A stretch of DNA of 64,000 nt from Fontibacillus phaseoli (GTDB lineage: Bacteria; Bacillota; Bacilli; Paenibacillales; Paenibacillaceae). Positions 27,757-36,604 of the stretch are shown piece by piece (the first letter of the stretch is position 1; every line of letters starts with the position of its first letter). The DNA lies in NCBI RefSeq assembly GCF_003337355.1, contig NZ_QPJW01000005.1, positions 124,001-188,000 of the forward strand, written 5' to 3'. The translations under genes were made by a program, and so were the position numbers. Below the pieces are notes generated by a model. It saw nothing but the letters and a program-made list of their open reading frames with translations, made no database searches and was not told where the DNA came from.

Positions 27757-28530
27757 TTAGCCCATTTTCGTCAGGTTTTCTCCCTCACGCAGTACGCGTA
27801 TTACGAATTTCGGCAGTGCAAGCATCCTCGGAAAGCGGGAAGGTTCGGACAACAAGCGGTATAACCATTCCAGCCGAAGCTTTTGGAAGATTATTGGCGC
27901 CCGTTTCGTTTTGCCGGAAATGATGTCAAAGCTTCCTCCAACTCCCATCATAACCGGGACTCCGATAGCCTGTTTGTATTTTCCGATCCAGGGCTCCTGG
28001 GTATCCGCGCCTCTGGCTACAAACAGCAGATCGGGAGAAACAGCCTTAATGCCCGCTATAACTTCCTGATCCTGATCAGGCCCGAAAAATCCGTCCCGGA
28101 ATCCGACAATTTCCGTGCCCGGATATTGCAATGTTAACCGCCGGGCCGCTTCCTGAATCACTTCGCCGGTCGAGCCAAGGAGATACACCTTCCAGCGATG
28201 CCGCTCCCCTTCCTTCATTAATTCATGAAGCAGATCGAAACCGGCTACCCGTTCGGCTACCGGTTCTCCGCTTTTTTGGGCGGCCCATACGACCCCGGTA
28301 CCGTCCGGAACGATCAATTCGGCCGCTTGCATTATCTTCTTATAGGCAGGATTCTCCATAGCGGCCATCACCATGATCGGATTGGCTGTAATGATCTGGT
28401 GCGGGGTTCTTGAATTAACGGCATTTCTCAAGTAAGACACCGTATCCTTCATCCCCCACTTGCAGATCCGTATTCCTAATATCGATACTGTTGGCAAGGC
28501 CTGAATTTGTTCCCTCTCCACCTTGTTCAC
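27757..28530 (-). CDS. WecG/TagA/CpsF family glycosyltransferase
   Basis: Adds the second sugar (ManNAc type in TagA) to the lipid-linked GlcNAc primer of wall polymers, at the inner face of the membrane. 257 residues. Family signatures: TANPIMVMAA, LIVPDGTGVVWAAQ, a Gly-rich stretch YLLGSTGEV, and QEPWIGKYKQAIGVPVMMGVGGSFD near the end. The first ATG overlaps the csaB stop by four bases. The linked UDP-GlcNAc 2-epimerase gene elsewhere in the window (51.5 kb) could supply UDP-ManNAc. The wecA/tagO-tagA-csaB grouping supports synthesis of the pyruvylated polymer that holds SLH proteins. Confidence 0.9.
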   Translation of the reverse strand: MNKVEREQIQALPTVSILGIRICKWGMKDTVSYLRNAVNSRTPHQIITANPIMVMAAMENPAYKKIMQAAELIVPDGTGVVWAAQKSGEPVAERVAGFDLLHELMKEGERHRWKVYLLGSTGEVIQEAARRLTLQYPGTEIVGFRDGFFGPDQDQEVIAGIKAVSPDLLFVARGADTQEPWIGKYKQAIGVPVMMGVGGSFDIISGKTKRAPIIFQKLRLEWLYRLLSEPSRFPRMLALPKFVIRVLREGENLTKMG

Positions 28531-29672
28531 CCTTTGCTTCCTAAAAATTCTAAAATCCGCTGCGCGGGAATCCGGGCTTCACGCTTCAGCTCCGAAATTT
28601 TCGGAGCGTGGGCCGTGCGCCACACCCCGCTTTCAAGCAGCAGGCGCTCGGCTTGCGAGGCAACGATCCGGGGATCGAGCTCCTCGGCCGTGCCGACGGG
28701 CACGCTGCCGAGGCGGCCGAGAAAATGATCGATCTTCGGATCATACGAAACGCCGAGCAGCGGAACTTCCTGCGAAGCCGCGTAAATGAGGCTGTGCAGC
28801 CTCATCCCCACAAGCAGGCGGCAGCGGCTCACTTCGCGGAGCATCTCGTACGGATGCTCCGTCTCCGCCGCGATACTGACGGTGCTCCCGTGTTCCGCCA
28901 CATTTCCCAACCGGTCCATGACAAAGCGTGAAGCTTCGTCATCGCCGGGGAAATGGAACGGCAGGAACCGGATGTGCACCGGAACGCGGCGGCTGAGCGA
29001 AGCGAGGCCCTCGGCCAGCTTCGCCAGCTCGGTCCGCTCCGCATTCCAATAGCGGACCGACACCCCGACCACCGGCAGCTCCAAGCCGGTAGTCGGCTCA
29101 GCATCGAAAGCCGCAGCCGCGCCGTCTCCCTCCGGCAAGGCCATCCCCATCACGGGATCCGGTACGACCTGGACCGCGTCCTTGCGGATGCCCATACTGT
29201 AAAGCAGTCCGGCCGACTCCGCGTCCCGGACGGAAACATATTCACAGCGGCGAAACACCGATGCGATGAAGGGCCGGAACAGTTTGCGGCGAACCGGTCC
29301 GATCCCTTGCGCGTAAACGAAAGTCGGCTTCCCCGTCCACTGGGCGATTTTGATGATTCCGAGATAATAAGGAATCGAACCCAGTCCCGTGGCATCTTGA
29401 AGCAAGCTTCCTCCGCCGCTGATTAAGCCGTCACTTTTCTTTATAGCTTTCCTTACCTCGCCAAGTTTCATCCGGTGAACAGCCTTCACGCCGTAGGTCC
29501 GGCTGGTCCACTCGGGATCAACGGACAATACGACCGGGTTAATCGTAATCCCCGCAGCCCGGCCCTCATGTTCAAGAGCGGTGAGAATCGACTGCAGCAC
29601 AGCTTCGTCCCCGCTGTTGCGGTATCCGTAATAGCCGGACAGGACTAAGGTTTTAGAAGTTGCGGCGACCAT
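28527..29672 (-). CDS. csaB: CsaB, polysaccharide pyruvyltransferase
   Basis: Transfers pyruvate from phosphoenolpyruvate onto a wall-polymer sugar (ManNAc in characterised cases), making the ketal group that SLH domains bind. 381 residues; family features: SGYYGYRNSGDEAVL near the start, ISGGGSLLQDATG, FVYAQGIGPV, SVRDAESAGLL, VGMRLHSLIYAA and GVSYDPKI. The start overlaps the upstream membrane-protein gene by 28 bases and the end overlaps tagA by four. Its position just beside several SLH genes is the classic csaB context. Codon composition is more GC-rich than in the neighbouring S-layer genes. Confidence 0.95.
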   Translation of the reverse strand: MVAATSKTLVLSGYYGYRNSGDEAVLQSILTALEHEGRAAGITINPVVLSVDPEWTSRTYGVKAVHRMKLGEVRKAIKKSDGLISGGGSLLQDATGLGSIPYYLGIIKIAQWTGKPTFVYAQGIGPVRRKLFRPFIASVFRRCEYVSVRDAESAGLLYSMGIRKDAVQVVPDPVMGMALPEGDGAAAAFDAEPTTGLELPVVGVSVRYWNAERTELAKLAEGLASLSRRVPVHIRFLPFHFPGDDEASRFVMDRLGNVAEHGSTVSIAAETEHPYEMLREVSRCRLLVGMRLHSLIYAASQEVPLLGVSYDPKIDHFLGRLGSVPVGTAEELDPRIVASQAERLLLESGVWRTAHAPKISELKREARIPAQRILEFLGSKG

Positions 29673-31663
29673 TTATCCCAGCACCTTTCAATAATATGCC
29701 ATACGAGTACGGCGATCAGACCGACGATAAGCCCCAGCACAAGACCCAATCCTCCACGGATCAGCGAAAGAGCGGCCGGCGTATGAATGTGCGCAAAAGT
29801 ATCCACCATAGACAGCTGTCCCATCACCGCGATGATCATGGCATAAAATGCCCAACGGTAACGGAATGCGGCGAAGATGCCGACAATAAAGAGCGGATGC
29901 GCCAGCAAAAATTCCTTGTTGCGAGGGCGAACGCCGAACGTATTTTCCAGGAAAGCCCGGAAGGTTGCCTCACCCGGCAACAGCGTGCCGGCATTTCCGG
30001 TTCTCGACAAATAGTAAAACGCAATTACGCCGAGCACACCTGCAGCAACGACCCAAACGAGCGTAATCGGCATCCGCAGCCAATTGCGCAGTTCCTGCCA
30101 TACCGAAGTGCCTTGGAACAAAAATACGTAAATCGCGATCAGCATAATCGGCCCTAAATGTAACAGGCTGACACCGCGGAACTGATTCAACACCAGGCTG
30201 TACGTGATGTTATTCAAGAGCGCGATTACGAAAGGAACCGCGGCCAGCGAAATCAGTGCCGTTTTCACATAAAGGACGATGGTATGCGTCAAACGCCGCC
30301 CGGCCGAAATCGCCTGATGGGTATTCTTGATTTCTTTTACCTTGCGGATTGCAAGGATCACCGAGATCGTAGGCGCGCTGATAGCAACGGCCAAGGCCAG
30401 CGCCTGCTCAAGCAGCGTTGGCTTCAGCACATACAATCCGGCGGAGCCGATTAGACCCAAAATAAACACCAACAGAGTCAATGGAGCAATGAATTGAGAA
30501 ACCAGCAACGCGCAGAATGCCACGGCGCCAAGCACGACCAATGCTTTCAAATATTTCTGCCAGGAAGCATCATGGATTTCAAAAGCCTCAGCCTGTCCAA
30601 GTTCAAAACCATTGTCCTGGATACGCTGAATCGCCCCTTCCGGGCCTTGCAGCGAATCGATCAAATTGTTGATCGGGTTCGTGATTGCCGCTTTCGCCGC
30701 ATCCTTCGACGGGGAAGCGTTCAAATAAATCATGCGGATATTCCGGTCTTTCGTGGCCAGAACGAATCGGTCGGACAACGTTTTCTTGTCCTGTCCAGCC
30801 TCGGTATCCGCCAATGAATGCAGACGTACGATATTGTAATCCGTCAAATAGGCAAGTTTATTCAAACCTTTTTGCGGAGCCTTCAGATTCTCGATCGCTG
30901 CCAGCCCAATGCCGTGCTTTTTCAGCAAATCCGCGAAGCCTTGAAGACTGTTTGACGATTCATTGTCCTGGAAGCCCTTGACGGCTTCTCCTTCGAAAAG
31001 AATCCGCTTGACCCCGTTCTCCGCGAAAAACGACAGTTCTTCGTCCAGCGAATCCTGGTCATAACGGATATTATCCGACAGGCGTGGCAGAATATTGAAG
31101 CCTTTCTCCCGCAGCATCGCGAACGCAAAGCGATCCAGCTGCATCGGTTTCAGTACCGCTTCATCCATTCCCATGCCGATAACCAATCCGGTGTGGCCCT
31201 GATAATCCAATGGCACAACCGAAACTTCCAGGTCCCGGAACGCTTTTTCAATGATCGGACGCAGCTCCCGTTCGTTCTCCGTGCTGGTAAAAACGATGTA
31301 AGTGTAATTGTTATCCGGAGAAACTACGGATTGCGTCATCTTTGCCATATCCAGCGCATTGAATACCATAATCCGACGAGCTTTCGACAATTCGTCCAGC
31401 GTGCTTTCAAACATCGCGATCGTGCCAACGCCGGCCTCCTTCAGGCGATCCAGTTGTTCATCCATATAAGCCTGCGGATTGCCCTGATAAGAAGCCACAT
31501 CCAGTAAACCCCGATAGTTGAAAACAAACTCCACTTTATTTGCCGACGACTCCGTCTGAACCCGCTGAACAATCACGGGCAAAGAAGCCACAATACCAAC
31601 GATAACTAAGATCCACAACCATTTGCGGGAAGCGTCATTCCACCGCTGCCAACTTCGAATCAC
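29645..31663 (-). CDS. Polytopic membrane protein, DUF5693 type
   Basis: 672 residues starting with GTG after AGGAGG. One N-terminal membrane helix (about 13-31) is followed by an outer domain of about 340 residues (residues 40-380), then roughly eight to ten membrane helices (about 385-665). Repeated gene neighbourhood with csaB is known for DUF5693 proteins in Paenibacillaceae. The external domain contains FEGEAVKGF and DRFVLATKDRNIRMIYLN, resembling a TIM-barrel or deacetylase-like fold, but no catalytic set can be named. It is co-translated with csaB (28-base overlap), so a role in assembly, export or pyruvylation of the wall polymer is plausible. Confidence 0.8.
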   Translation of the reverse strand: MIRSWQRWNDASRKWLWILVIVGIVASLPVIVQRVQTESSANKVEFVFNYRGLLDVASYQGNPQAYMDEQLDRLKEAGVGTIAMFESTLDELSKARRIMVFNALDMAKMTQSVVSPDNNYTYIVFTSTENERELRPIIEKAFRDLEVSVVPLDYQGHTGLVIGMGMDEAVLKPMQLDRFAFAMLREKGFNILPRLSDNIRYDQDSLDEELSFFAENGVKRILFEGEAVKGFQDNESSNSLQGFADLLKKHGIGLAAIENLKAPQKGLNKLAYLTDYNIVRLHSLADTEAGQDKKTLSDRFVLATKDRNIRMIYLNASPSKDAAKAAITNPINNLIDSLQGPEGAIQRIQDNGFELGQAEAFEIHDASWQKYLKALVVLGAVAFCALLVSQFIAPLTLLVFILGLIGSAGLYVLKPTLLEQALALAVAISAPTISVILAIRKVKEIKNTHQAISAGRRLTHTIVLYVKTALISLAAVPFVIALLNNITYSLVLNQFRGVSLLHLGPIMLIAIYVFLFQGTSVWQELRNWLRMPITLVWVVAAGVLGVIAFYYLSRTGNAGTLLPGEATFRAFLENTFGVRPRNKEFLLAHPLFIVGIFAAFRYRWAFYAMIIAVMGQLSMVDTFAHIHTPAALSLIRGGLGLVLGLIVGLIAVLVWHIIERCWDKWSPQLLKP

Positions 31664-31786
31664 AAAGGTACCTCCTCAAAAATAAAAAATTCAATGTACT
31701 AGTGCCCGATTTCGTTCACTTCCGAGAGTATAGGAAGCCGACCTTTTTAAAACCAAATAGTCCGGCCACCCACTCCGAAATCGCCT

Positions 31787-33505
31787 TTAGTTGTCTACAC
31801 GAGCCAGCACTTCATCCTGCAGGCGGGCCAGGCGCGCCTTGGCATCCTCGTTCGATGTGCCGCGAACGGCGAAATAGAATTTGATTTTAGGTTCCGTACC
31901 CGAAGGACGAAGACAGAACCAGGAGCCGTCTTCCAGCAGGAATTTCAGCACGTTTTCTTTAGGCAATCCATCCAGCCCTTGTGAGTAATCCAGCAATTCC
32001 GTAACCGCGATTCCCCCGATGCTTTGCGGAGGATTGCTACGGAAGCCGGTCATCAGGGCACCGATTTGCGCCAGTCCGTCTTTTCCTTTCAGCGTCCGCG
32101 ATGCCAACGTTTCACGATAGTAACCGAATTCTTCATAAAGTTCATCCAGCACATCGATCAACGTCTTCCTTTGACGTTTATAATAAGCTGCGGCTTCGCA
32201 AATCAATGTAGAAGCAACGATAGCATCCTTATCGCGGGCATAGTTCCCGGCCAGGTATCCATAGCTTTCCTCATAACCGAACAAATAAGTAAAATCTCCC
32301 GTTTTTTCGAATTCGTTCATCTTTTCGCCGATATATTTAAACCCGGTCAGCGTATTGAATACCGTCGCCCCGTAATGGCGGCCGATAGCGGCTCCAAGTT
32401 CGCTGGTAACGATCGTTTTTACGACCGCGCCGTTGGCCGGAAGCTTGCCTGTTTCTTTCATTTGGCTCAAAACATAATGCACGAGAATGGAACCGGACTG
32501 GTTTCCGGTTAAAATTTCATACTCGCCATTGGCATCTCTCACCACCGCGCCCATCCGGTCCGCATCGGGGTCCGTTCCGATAAGAATATCGGCGCCGACC
32601 TGTTTGCCGAGCTCGATCGCCATCTTAAACGCCTCGCGCTCTTCCGGATTCGGGGATTTCACAGTAGAGAAATTGCCGTCCGGTTGCTCTTGCTCCTTGA
32701 CGATATGAACCTGGGTGAACCCGATCTTTTGAAGCGCCTGACGGACTGGCAGATTGCCGGTGCCATGCAGCGGCGTAAATACCACAACGATGTCCTTGGC
32801 AGCGCCCGAAGCCATTAGCTCACGGTTTACGCTCGTAGCCGCTACAGTCTCCACAAACGCCTCGTCTTCCGCTTCGCCAAGCCAAACAAGCAGCCCTTTG
32901 GCTTCCGCCTCTTCACGGCTCAAGCGCTTCACTTCGGCAAGCGAGGTCAACGCCTGTATGTTGCCGATCACGCGCTCCGCTTCATGAGGCACTAACTGTC
33001 CGCCGGAAGCATTATACACCTTGTAGCCGTTATATTCCGGCGGATTATGGCTTGCCGTGACCACGATACCTCCGGTTGCCTTCAAGCTGCGCACCGAAAA
33101 AGACAACTGCGGCGTAGGACGAAGCGACGGGAACAGCTTCGCAACGATACCGTTGCCGGCCAATACGAGCGCTGCTTCCAGAGCGAACTCGGGGGAAAAA
33201 TGGCGGCAATCATGCGCAATGACCACTGAAGGCTGGCCTGCCTTACCGGCATGCTCCTCCAGTATATATTTGGCAAAGCCCTGCGTAGCCCGGGCAACTG
33301 TATAACGGTTCATCCGATTGCTGCCTGCGCCGATTACGCCGCGAAGCCCGCCTGTACCGAACTCCAGGTCCCGGTAGAACCGGTCTTCGAGTTCAGCCTG
33401 GTTGCTTTCCAAAGCAAGCAGTTCTTGTTTTGTCGGCTCATCGATGGAAGGATCGTTCAGCCAGCTATCCACTTTTTCTCTAATGCTTAAATTTTGTTCA
33501 GTCAT
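31787..33505 (-). CDS. pgcA: Alpha-phosphoglucomutase / phosphohexomutase
   Basis: Interconverts hexose-1- and hexose-6-phosphates (glucose in Bacillus PgcA, phosphomannose in ManB-type members), feeding nucleotide-sugar synthesis for wall polymers. 572 residues, the long type. Motifs in order: active-site phosphoserine Ser152 in TASHNPPEYNG, metal loop GTDPDADRMG, sugar-binding GYEESYGYL and phosphate-binding RPSGTEPKIKFY. The ATG follows AGGAGG. About 120 bases lie between it and the polytopic gene, and I see no terminator there, so it could head the wall-polymer operon. A MITE-like element sits immediately upstream. Confidence 0.93.
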   Translation of the reverse strand: MTEQNLSIREKVDSWLNDPSIDEPTKQELLALESNQAELEDRFYRDLEFGTGGLRGVIGAGSNRMNRYTVARATQGFAKYILEEHAGKAGQPSVVIAHDCRHFSPEFALEAALVLAGNGIVAKLFPSLRPTPQLSFSVRSLKATGGIVVTASHNPPEYNGYKVYNASGGQLVPHEAERVIGNIQALTSLAEVKRLSREEAEAKGLLVWLGEAEDEAFVETVAATSVNRELMASGAAKDIVVVFTPLHGTGNLPVRQALQKIGFTQVHIVKEQEQPDGNFSTVKSPNPEEREAFKMAIELGKQVGADILIGTDPDADRMGAVVRDANGEYEILTGNQSGSILVHYVLSQMKETGKLPANGAVVKTIVTSELGAAIGRHYGATVFNTLTGFKYIGEKMNEFEKTGDFTYLFGYEESYGYLAGNYARDKDAIVASTLICEAAAYYKRQRKTLIDVLDELYEEFGYYRETLASRTLKGKDGLAQIGALMTGFRSNPPQSIGGIAVTELLDYSQGLDGLPKENVLKFLLEDGSWFCLRPSGTEPKIKFYFAVRGTSNEDAKARLARLQDEVLARVDN

Positions 33506-33541
33506 GGTTTCAAAAGTCCTCCTAACACAAAATTAATATCA

Positions 33542-33774
33542 TATATAAGATGAACAGAAATATGATGCAGGCAAGGGAGTAAAATGATTCCGAAGAAACT
33601 GAAAGCTTTCTGAAGGAAAGCTGCATCGGAAGCATATAAGCTTTGTGGTCGTCTTTGTTACCGGATTTCTACCTATTTGATCATACATAATCAAGAAATC
33701 TGGGAACAACAGCGATCGCAGGAACACTTTACGTACTTGCTCCAATATCCATTTCAATAGTTCATCTTATATAG
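33542..33774. mobile_element. MITE-like element, 233 bp, between fabZ and pgcA
   Basis: Perfect 14-base terminal inverted repeats: TATATAAGATGAAC (33542-33555) and GTTCATCTTATATA (33761-33774). The interior has no gene of its own: a 72-codon open frame on the minus strand runs through it without family resemblance. It contains an internal hairpin AGCTTTC / GAAAGCT. The element lies between the fabZ stop side and the pgcA start. I cannot make out a clear target-site duplication. The size and ends fit a non-autonomous miniature transposon; no transposase is in the window. Confidence 0.6.
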
Positions 33775-33786
33775 AAACTCTAAACC

Positions 33787-34209
33787 TCAGGATAACGCAA
33801 ACATAATTTCGCCTTCTGCGACAACTTTATCATCGACTTTAGCGACCGCTTGGCCTTTGCCGATCGACCCCTTCATGCGGGTAATTTCCACTTCCAGGCG
33901 AAGCTGATCTCCCGGAACGACCTGTCCGCGGAAACGAAAACCGTCCATGCCGGCGAGAAAACCGATCTTCCCCCGGTTGCTCTCCACATTCAAAATCGCA
34001 GCCGCCCCCACCTGGGCCAAAGCTTCGGCTATCAACACTCCCGGCATGACCGGAAAATCGGGAAAATGACCTACAAAAAACGGTTCATTGATCGTTACGT
34101 TTTTGATTCCGACTGCTCTCTTGCCGTCCTCCATCTCCAAGATCCGGTCCACGAGCAAAAACGGCGGGCGGTGCGGAATAATCTCCTGAATTTGTTTGAT
34201 ATCGAGCAT
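33787..34209 (-). CDS. fabZ: 3-hydroxyacyl-ACP dehydratase FabZ
   Basis: Removes water from 3-hydroxyacyl-ACP in fatty-acid elongation; a soluble hot-dog-fold enzyme. 140 residues, typical. Catalytic His48 ([14 protein letters not shown]) and Glu62 ([10 protein letters not shown]) are both present. [14 protein letters not shown] at the start and [21 protein letters not shown] are family signatures. The ATG follows AAAGGGG. Transcribed alone: a terminator separates it from epuA upstream, and the MITE-like element lies just downstream. In Bacillus subtilis it is also near the mbl/flhO/flhP region. Confidence 0.96.
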   Translation of the reverse strand: MLDIKQIQEIIPHRPPFLLVDRILEMEDGKRAVGIKNVTINEPFFVGHFPDFPVMPGVLIAEALAQVGAAAILNVESNRGKIGFLAGMDGFRFRGQVVPGDQLRLEVEITRMKGSIGKGQAVAKVDDKVVAEGEIMFALS

Positions 34210-34298
34210 TATGTAATACCCCTTTCGAATTTTCTATAAACTCCAAGTTTGAAGTGCTTTCTAGGCCAAAAGACTTTCGTATCCGTATAAAAGGTAAA

Positions 34299-34401
34299 GC
34301 AGACGGCTACACTGTAATTATCCTTCGCGTCTGCAGAAGCGAAGGTTAAGATAAGGGGCTTATCCGCAAGCGGTTCCTGCCGCATACGGATAAAGCCCTT
34401 T
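34299..34401. repeat. Cluster of alternative stem-loops in the fabZ leader region
   Basis: GCAGACG (34299-34305) can pair with CGTCTGC (34328-34334). CCTTCGC (34322-34328) can pair with GCGAAGG (34339-34345), and these two pairings share a base and interlock. Next comes a long stem from 34352 to 34401 (AAGGGGCTTATCCG / CGGATAAAGCCCTT with two bulges) that carries an inner GCGG/CCGC stem. The arrangement is structured but matches no riboswitch I know. Confidence 0.45.
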
Positions 34402-34451
34402 TGATTTTCAACCTGGTGTACAGTCCCCCATCATTATACATTTTATGACCA

Positions 34452-34478
34452 TAAAAAGAAAACTCCCGATTCCGGGAG
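34452..34478 (-). terminator. Terminator after epuA
   Basis: CTCCCG (34463-34468) / CGGGAG (34473-34478) with a four-base loop, followed on the minus strand by TTTTCTTTTT. It lies 66 bases after the epuA stop and ends the mbl-side operon. Confidence 0.8.
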
Positions 34479-34544
34479 CCATCCATCAAATCATTCAGTT
34501 TCTTCCATTATATACATAATCATTTCCGCGAACTAAGCGGCCGT

Positions 34545-34748
34545 TCAGGGAGCGAATACCAGATCGAATACATGCTGCCACGTGCTCCACTCAAAAACGC
34601 CGCCGATGTCCTGTTTACCCAAAACTACAAAGCCGACAGCCGTTCCGCCGACAAGCGCAATAACAAGGAACAGAAGCACCAGTACGATTCGCAGGAGGGT
34701 GATCCACCCGGACCGTTTCTTAACGGCCGGGCTATTCTCTTCGGTCAT
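34545..34748 (-). CDS. EpuA-family small membrane protein (often annotated 'DNA-directed RNA polymerase subunit beta')
   Basis: 67 residues. A basic, charged N-terminus (about 1-14) is followed by one membrane helix (about 17-42, rich in Leu/Val) and a short outer tail ending WQHVFDLVFAP. This matches the EpuA family (pfam DUF), which databases label with an RNA polymerase name because of gene fusions; actual role unsettled. It starts 10 bases after the flhP stop, so it is almost certainly co-transcribed with flhO and flhP. Confidence 0.75.
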   Translation of the reverse strand: MTEENSPAVKKRSGWITLLRIVLVLLFLVIALVGGTAVGFVVLGKQDIGGVFEWSTWQHVFDLVFAP

Positions 34749-34758
34749 GACTGTCCAC

Positions 34759-35577
34759 CTACCCGCGCAAGTTATTAGCCAAACCCATCATGGTTTCACT
34801 GGACGAGAGCGCCCGGGCCGCAAGCTGATAAGCCCTTTGGACCTGAAGCATTTCGGCCATTTCATCCGTCAAATTAACGTTAGAGCTCTCAAGCGCTCCT
34901 TGCCGAATCTGGGCTTGCTGATTCGCTGGTAGCGAAATCGTTTCACTCAGTACGTCCACTTCAATCGCGCCTGCAGCAAGCACGAACAGGTTCCCGTCGA
35001 CCTGCTCCAAAGCATCCGGCCGGATCGGAGTCATCAGTTGAATCCGTCCGAGATCCGTTGCTACATCCCCGTCCACGGCACGAATATCTCCCTGACCATC
35101 AATCTGCAGCTTGGAACCCGCAGGAACTTCAATCGGTTCTCCATCGGCATTTAACACGAAATGACCCGAATTATCGACCAAATAGGCGGATCCCGCATTT
35201 TCCGGATCCTGTTGGAGATGGAAGTTACCCGCCCGGGTGTATGCAATCCCGTTCGGGGTAAGCACCGAAAACAGCGCATTCCCTTCGATGGCAAGATCGG
35301 TAGGATTGTCGCTTTCTTTAATCGAGCCTTGACTAAAATTACTCGTAATCGACGTCATTCTGGAACCGAATCCAAGGTCGAAGCCGGAAGGCGTGGCCCG
35401 GCCGGTCAGTTTCATCTTGGAAGTCTGCTCTTGAACACGGGTCAATGTATCTTCAAAGGACGCTTCCTTCCGCTTGTAACCGACATTGTCCAGATTGGCA
35501 ATATTCTCGGAAAGCACATCCAGCCGCTGCTGAATCCCGTTCATTGAAACCATGGCACTAATCATGGAGTTGTTCAT
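34759..35577 (-). CDS. flhP: Flagellar hook-basal body rod protein FlhP (FlgF/FlgG family)
   Basis: 272 residues. Rod/hook family N-terminus (MVSMNGIQQRLDVLSENIANLDNVGYKRKEASFED), a central DLAIEGNALFSV segment with YTRAGNFHL, and the coiled C-terminus ending SSNVNLTDEMAEMLQVQRAYQLAARALSSSETMM. FlhO and FlhP are the distal and proximal rod components in Bacillus. The ATG follows AGGAGGTG. 27 bases separate it from flhO upstream, 10 bases from epuA downstream. The order mbl-flhO-flhP is as in B. subtilis. Exported by the flagellar type III system, so no signal peptide is expected. Confidence 0.93.
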   Translation of the reverse strand: MNNSMISAMVSMNGIQQRLDVLSENIANLDNVGYKRKEASFEDTLTRVQEQTSKMKLTGRATPSGFDLGFGSRMTSITSNFSQGSIKESDNPTDLAIEGNALFSVLTPNGIAYTRAGNFHLQQDPENAGSAYLVDNSGHFVLNADGEPIEVPAGSKLQIDGQGDIRAVDGDVATDLGRIQLMTPIRPDALEQVDGNLFVLAAGAIEVDVLSETISLPANQQAQIRQGALESSNVNLTDEMAEMLQVQRAYQLAARALSSSETMMGLANNLRG

Positions 35578-35604
35578 GTGGCACCTCCTGAGTTTAAACT
35601 TGGT

Positions 35605-36501
35605 CTATACACGTCCGATTTCATTTACCGCTTTATCCAAGCTCTTATCATAATATTGAATAATTTTCTGGTTCGATTCATAAGCGCGCTGTGCGGCGAG
35701 CAAGTCCACCATTGCCTGCGCTGTATCCACATTAGAAGACTCCAGATAGCCTTGGCGCACTACAGCTTCATCCGCCACGGCAAGTCCAACACGAATGTCC
35801 GCCACTTCCGGATCTTCCGCCCGGTATACGCCATTGCCTTCACGGACCAGTTCCTGCGGCCGGTTGACCACGGCAACCCCAAGCTTGGCCGCTACCGTCG
35901 GCACACCATTATCATTATATACCAGATTACCAAGGGCATCACTTTGAAGCTGGTTAATCGACAAGCCCGCAGGCAAAACGATCGGATTCCCGTCGTCGCC
36001 AAGCACGCGCTGCCCTTGCGATGTCCGCAGTTCACCTGCGGCATTCACGGTAAAATTGCCATCGCGCGTATAACGGATTTGATCATTATTGTCCATGACG
36101 CTAAAGAAAGCTTCCGGACGGTAAGTAACCTCTCCATCTTCATTAACATATTTCCCGGAATCATCGAATGGGATCGGTTGGCCGGTAGCCGGGTCGTTCA
36201 GGTTCAAACTGGACAACAACCCGAAATTGGAGGCTTTGCCCGTTTCTCTCAAATCGCCCTGTACGTAAGAGGCCAGGCTTTCTTCCGCAAACACGCCGGT
36301 CGACAGCTTGCCAATGCGTTTCGAGTTTCCTGATTCCTTATCACCTACGAGCGAAATTAACATATCCGGAAAAGAGTGGCTGACGGCATTGACCTGCTTA
36401 TAGCCCGGTGTATTGATATTGGCGATATTTTGCGTCACCGTATCATGCCGGCGTTGCTGCGTTATCATGCCGGATGCTGCGGTATATAGTCCTCTTAACA
36501 T
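35605..36501 (-). CDS. flhO: Flagellar hook-basal body rod protein FlhO (FlgF/FlgG family)
   Basis: 298 residues. Starts with the family pattern MLRGLYTAASGMITQQRRHDTVTQNIANINTPGYK and ends with ESSNVDTAQAMVDLLAAQRAYESNQKIIQYYDKSLDKAVNEIGR. The middle has DEAVVRQGY and a VMDNNDQIRYTRDGNFTVNA segment. The frame opens two codons earlier at a TTG; the ATG at 36501 is better placed after GGAGG. It lies about 100 bases downstream of mbl and 27 bases before flhP; the three are probably one transcript. Confidence 0.93.
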   Translation of the reverse strand: MLRGLYTAASGMITQQRRHDTVTQNIANINTPGYKQVNAVSHSFPDMLISLVGDKESGNSKRIGKLSTGVFAEESLASYVQGDLRETGKASNFGLLSSLNLNDPATGQPIPFDDSGKYVNEDGEVTYRPEAFFSVMDNNDQIRYTRDGNFTVNAAGELRTSQGQRVLGDDGNPIVLPAGLSINQLQSDALGNLVYNDNGVPTVAAKLGVAVVNRPQELVREGNGVYRAEDPEVADIRVGLAVADEAVVRQGYLESSNVDTAQAMVDLLAAQRAYESNQKIIQYYDKSLDKAVNEIGRV

Positions 36502-36604
36502 GGGCAAACCTCCATACTCAACTCATCTATTTTAACCGTAAGAAACACGGTTATATATTCACGATAATACATACCAACACATATCTAATTTATATATCGG
36601 CGTA

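Larger units (their letters stand above)
34210..34544. other. Intergenic region upstream of fabZ with several hairpins
   Basis: 335 bases. It holds the epuA terminator (34452-34478), a long bulged hairpin (34352-34401) and a pair of overlapping inverted repeats (34299-34345). A promoter for fabZ is expected between 34220 and 34300; I see no strong match. No coding frame. Confidence 0.5.

Noticed and set aside
33539..33757. Minus-strand 72-codon open frame between fabZ and pgcA
   Set aside because: It lies within the MITE-like element, begins near one inverted repeat and resembles no protein.
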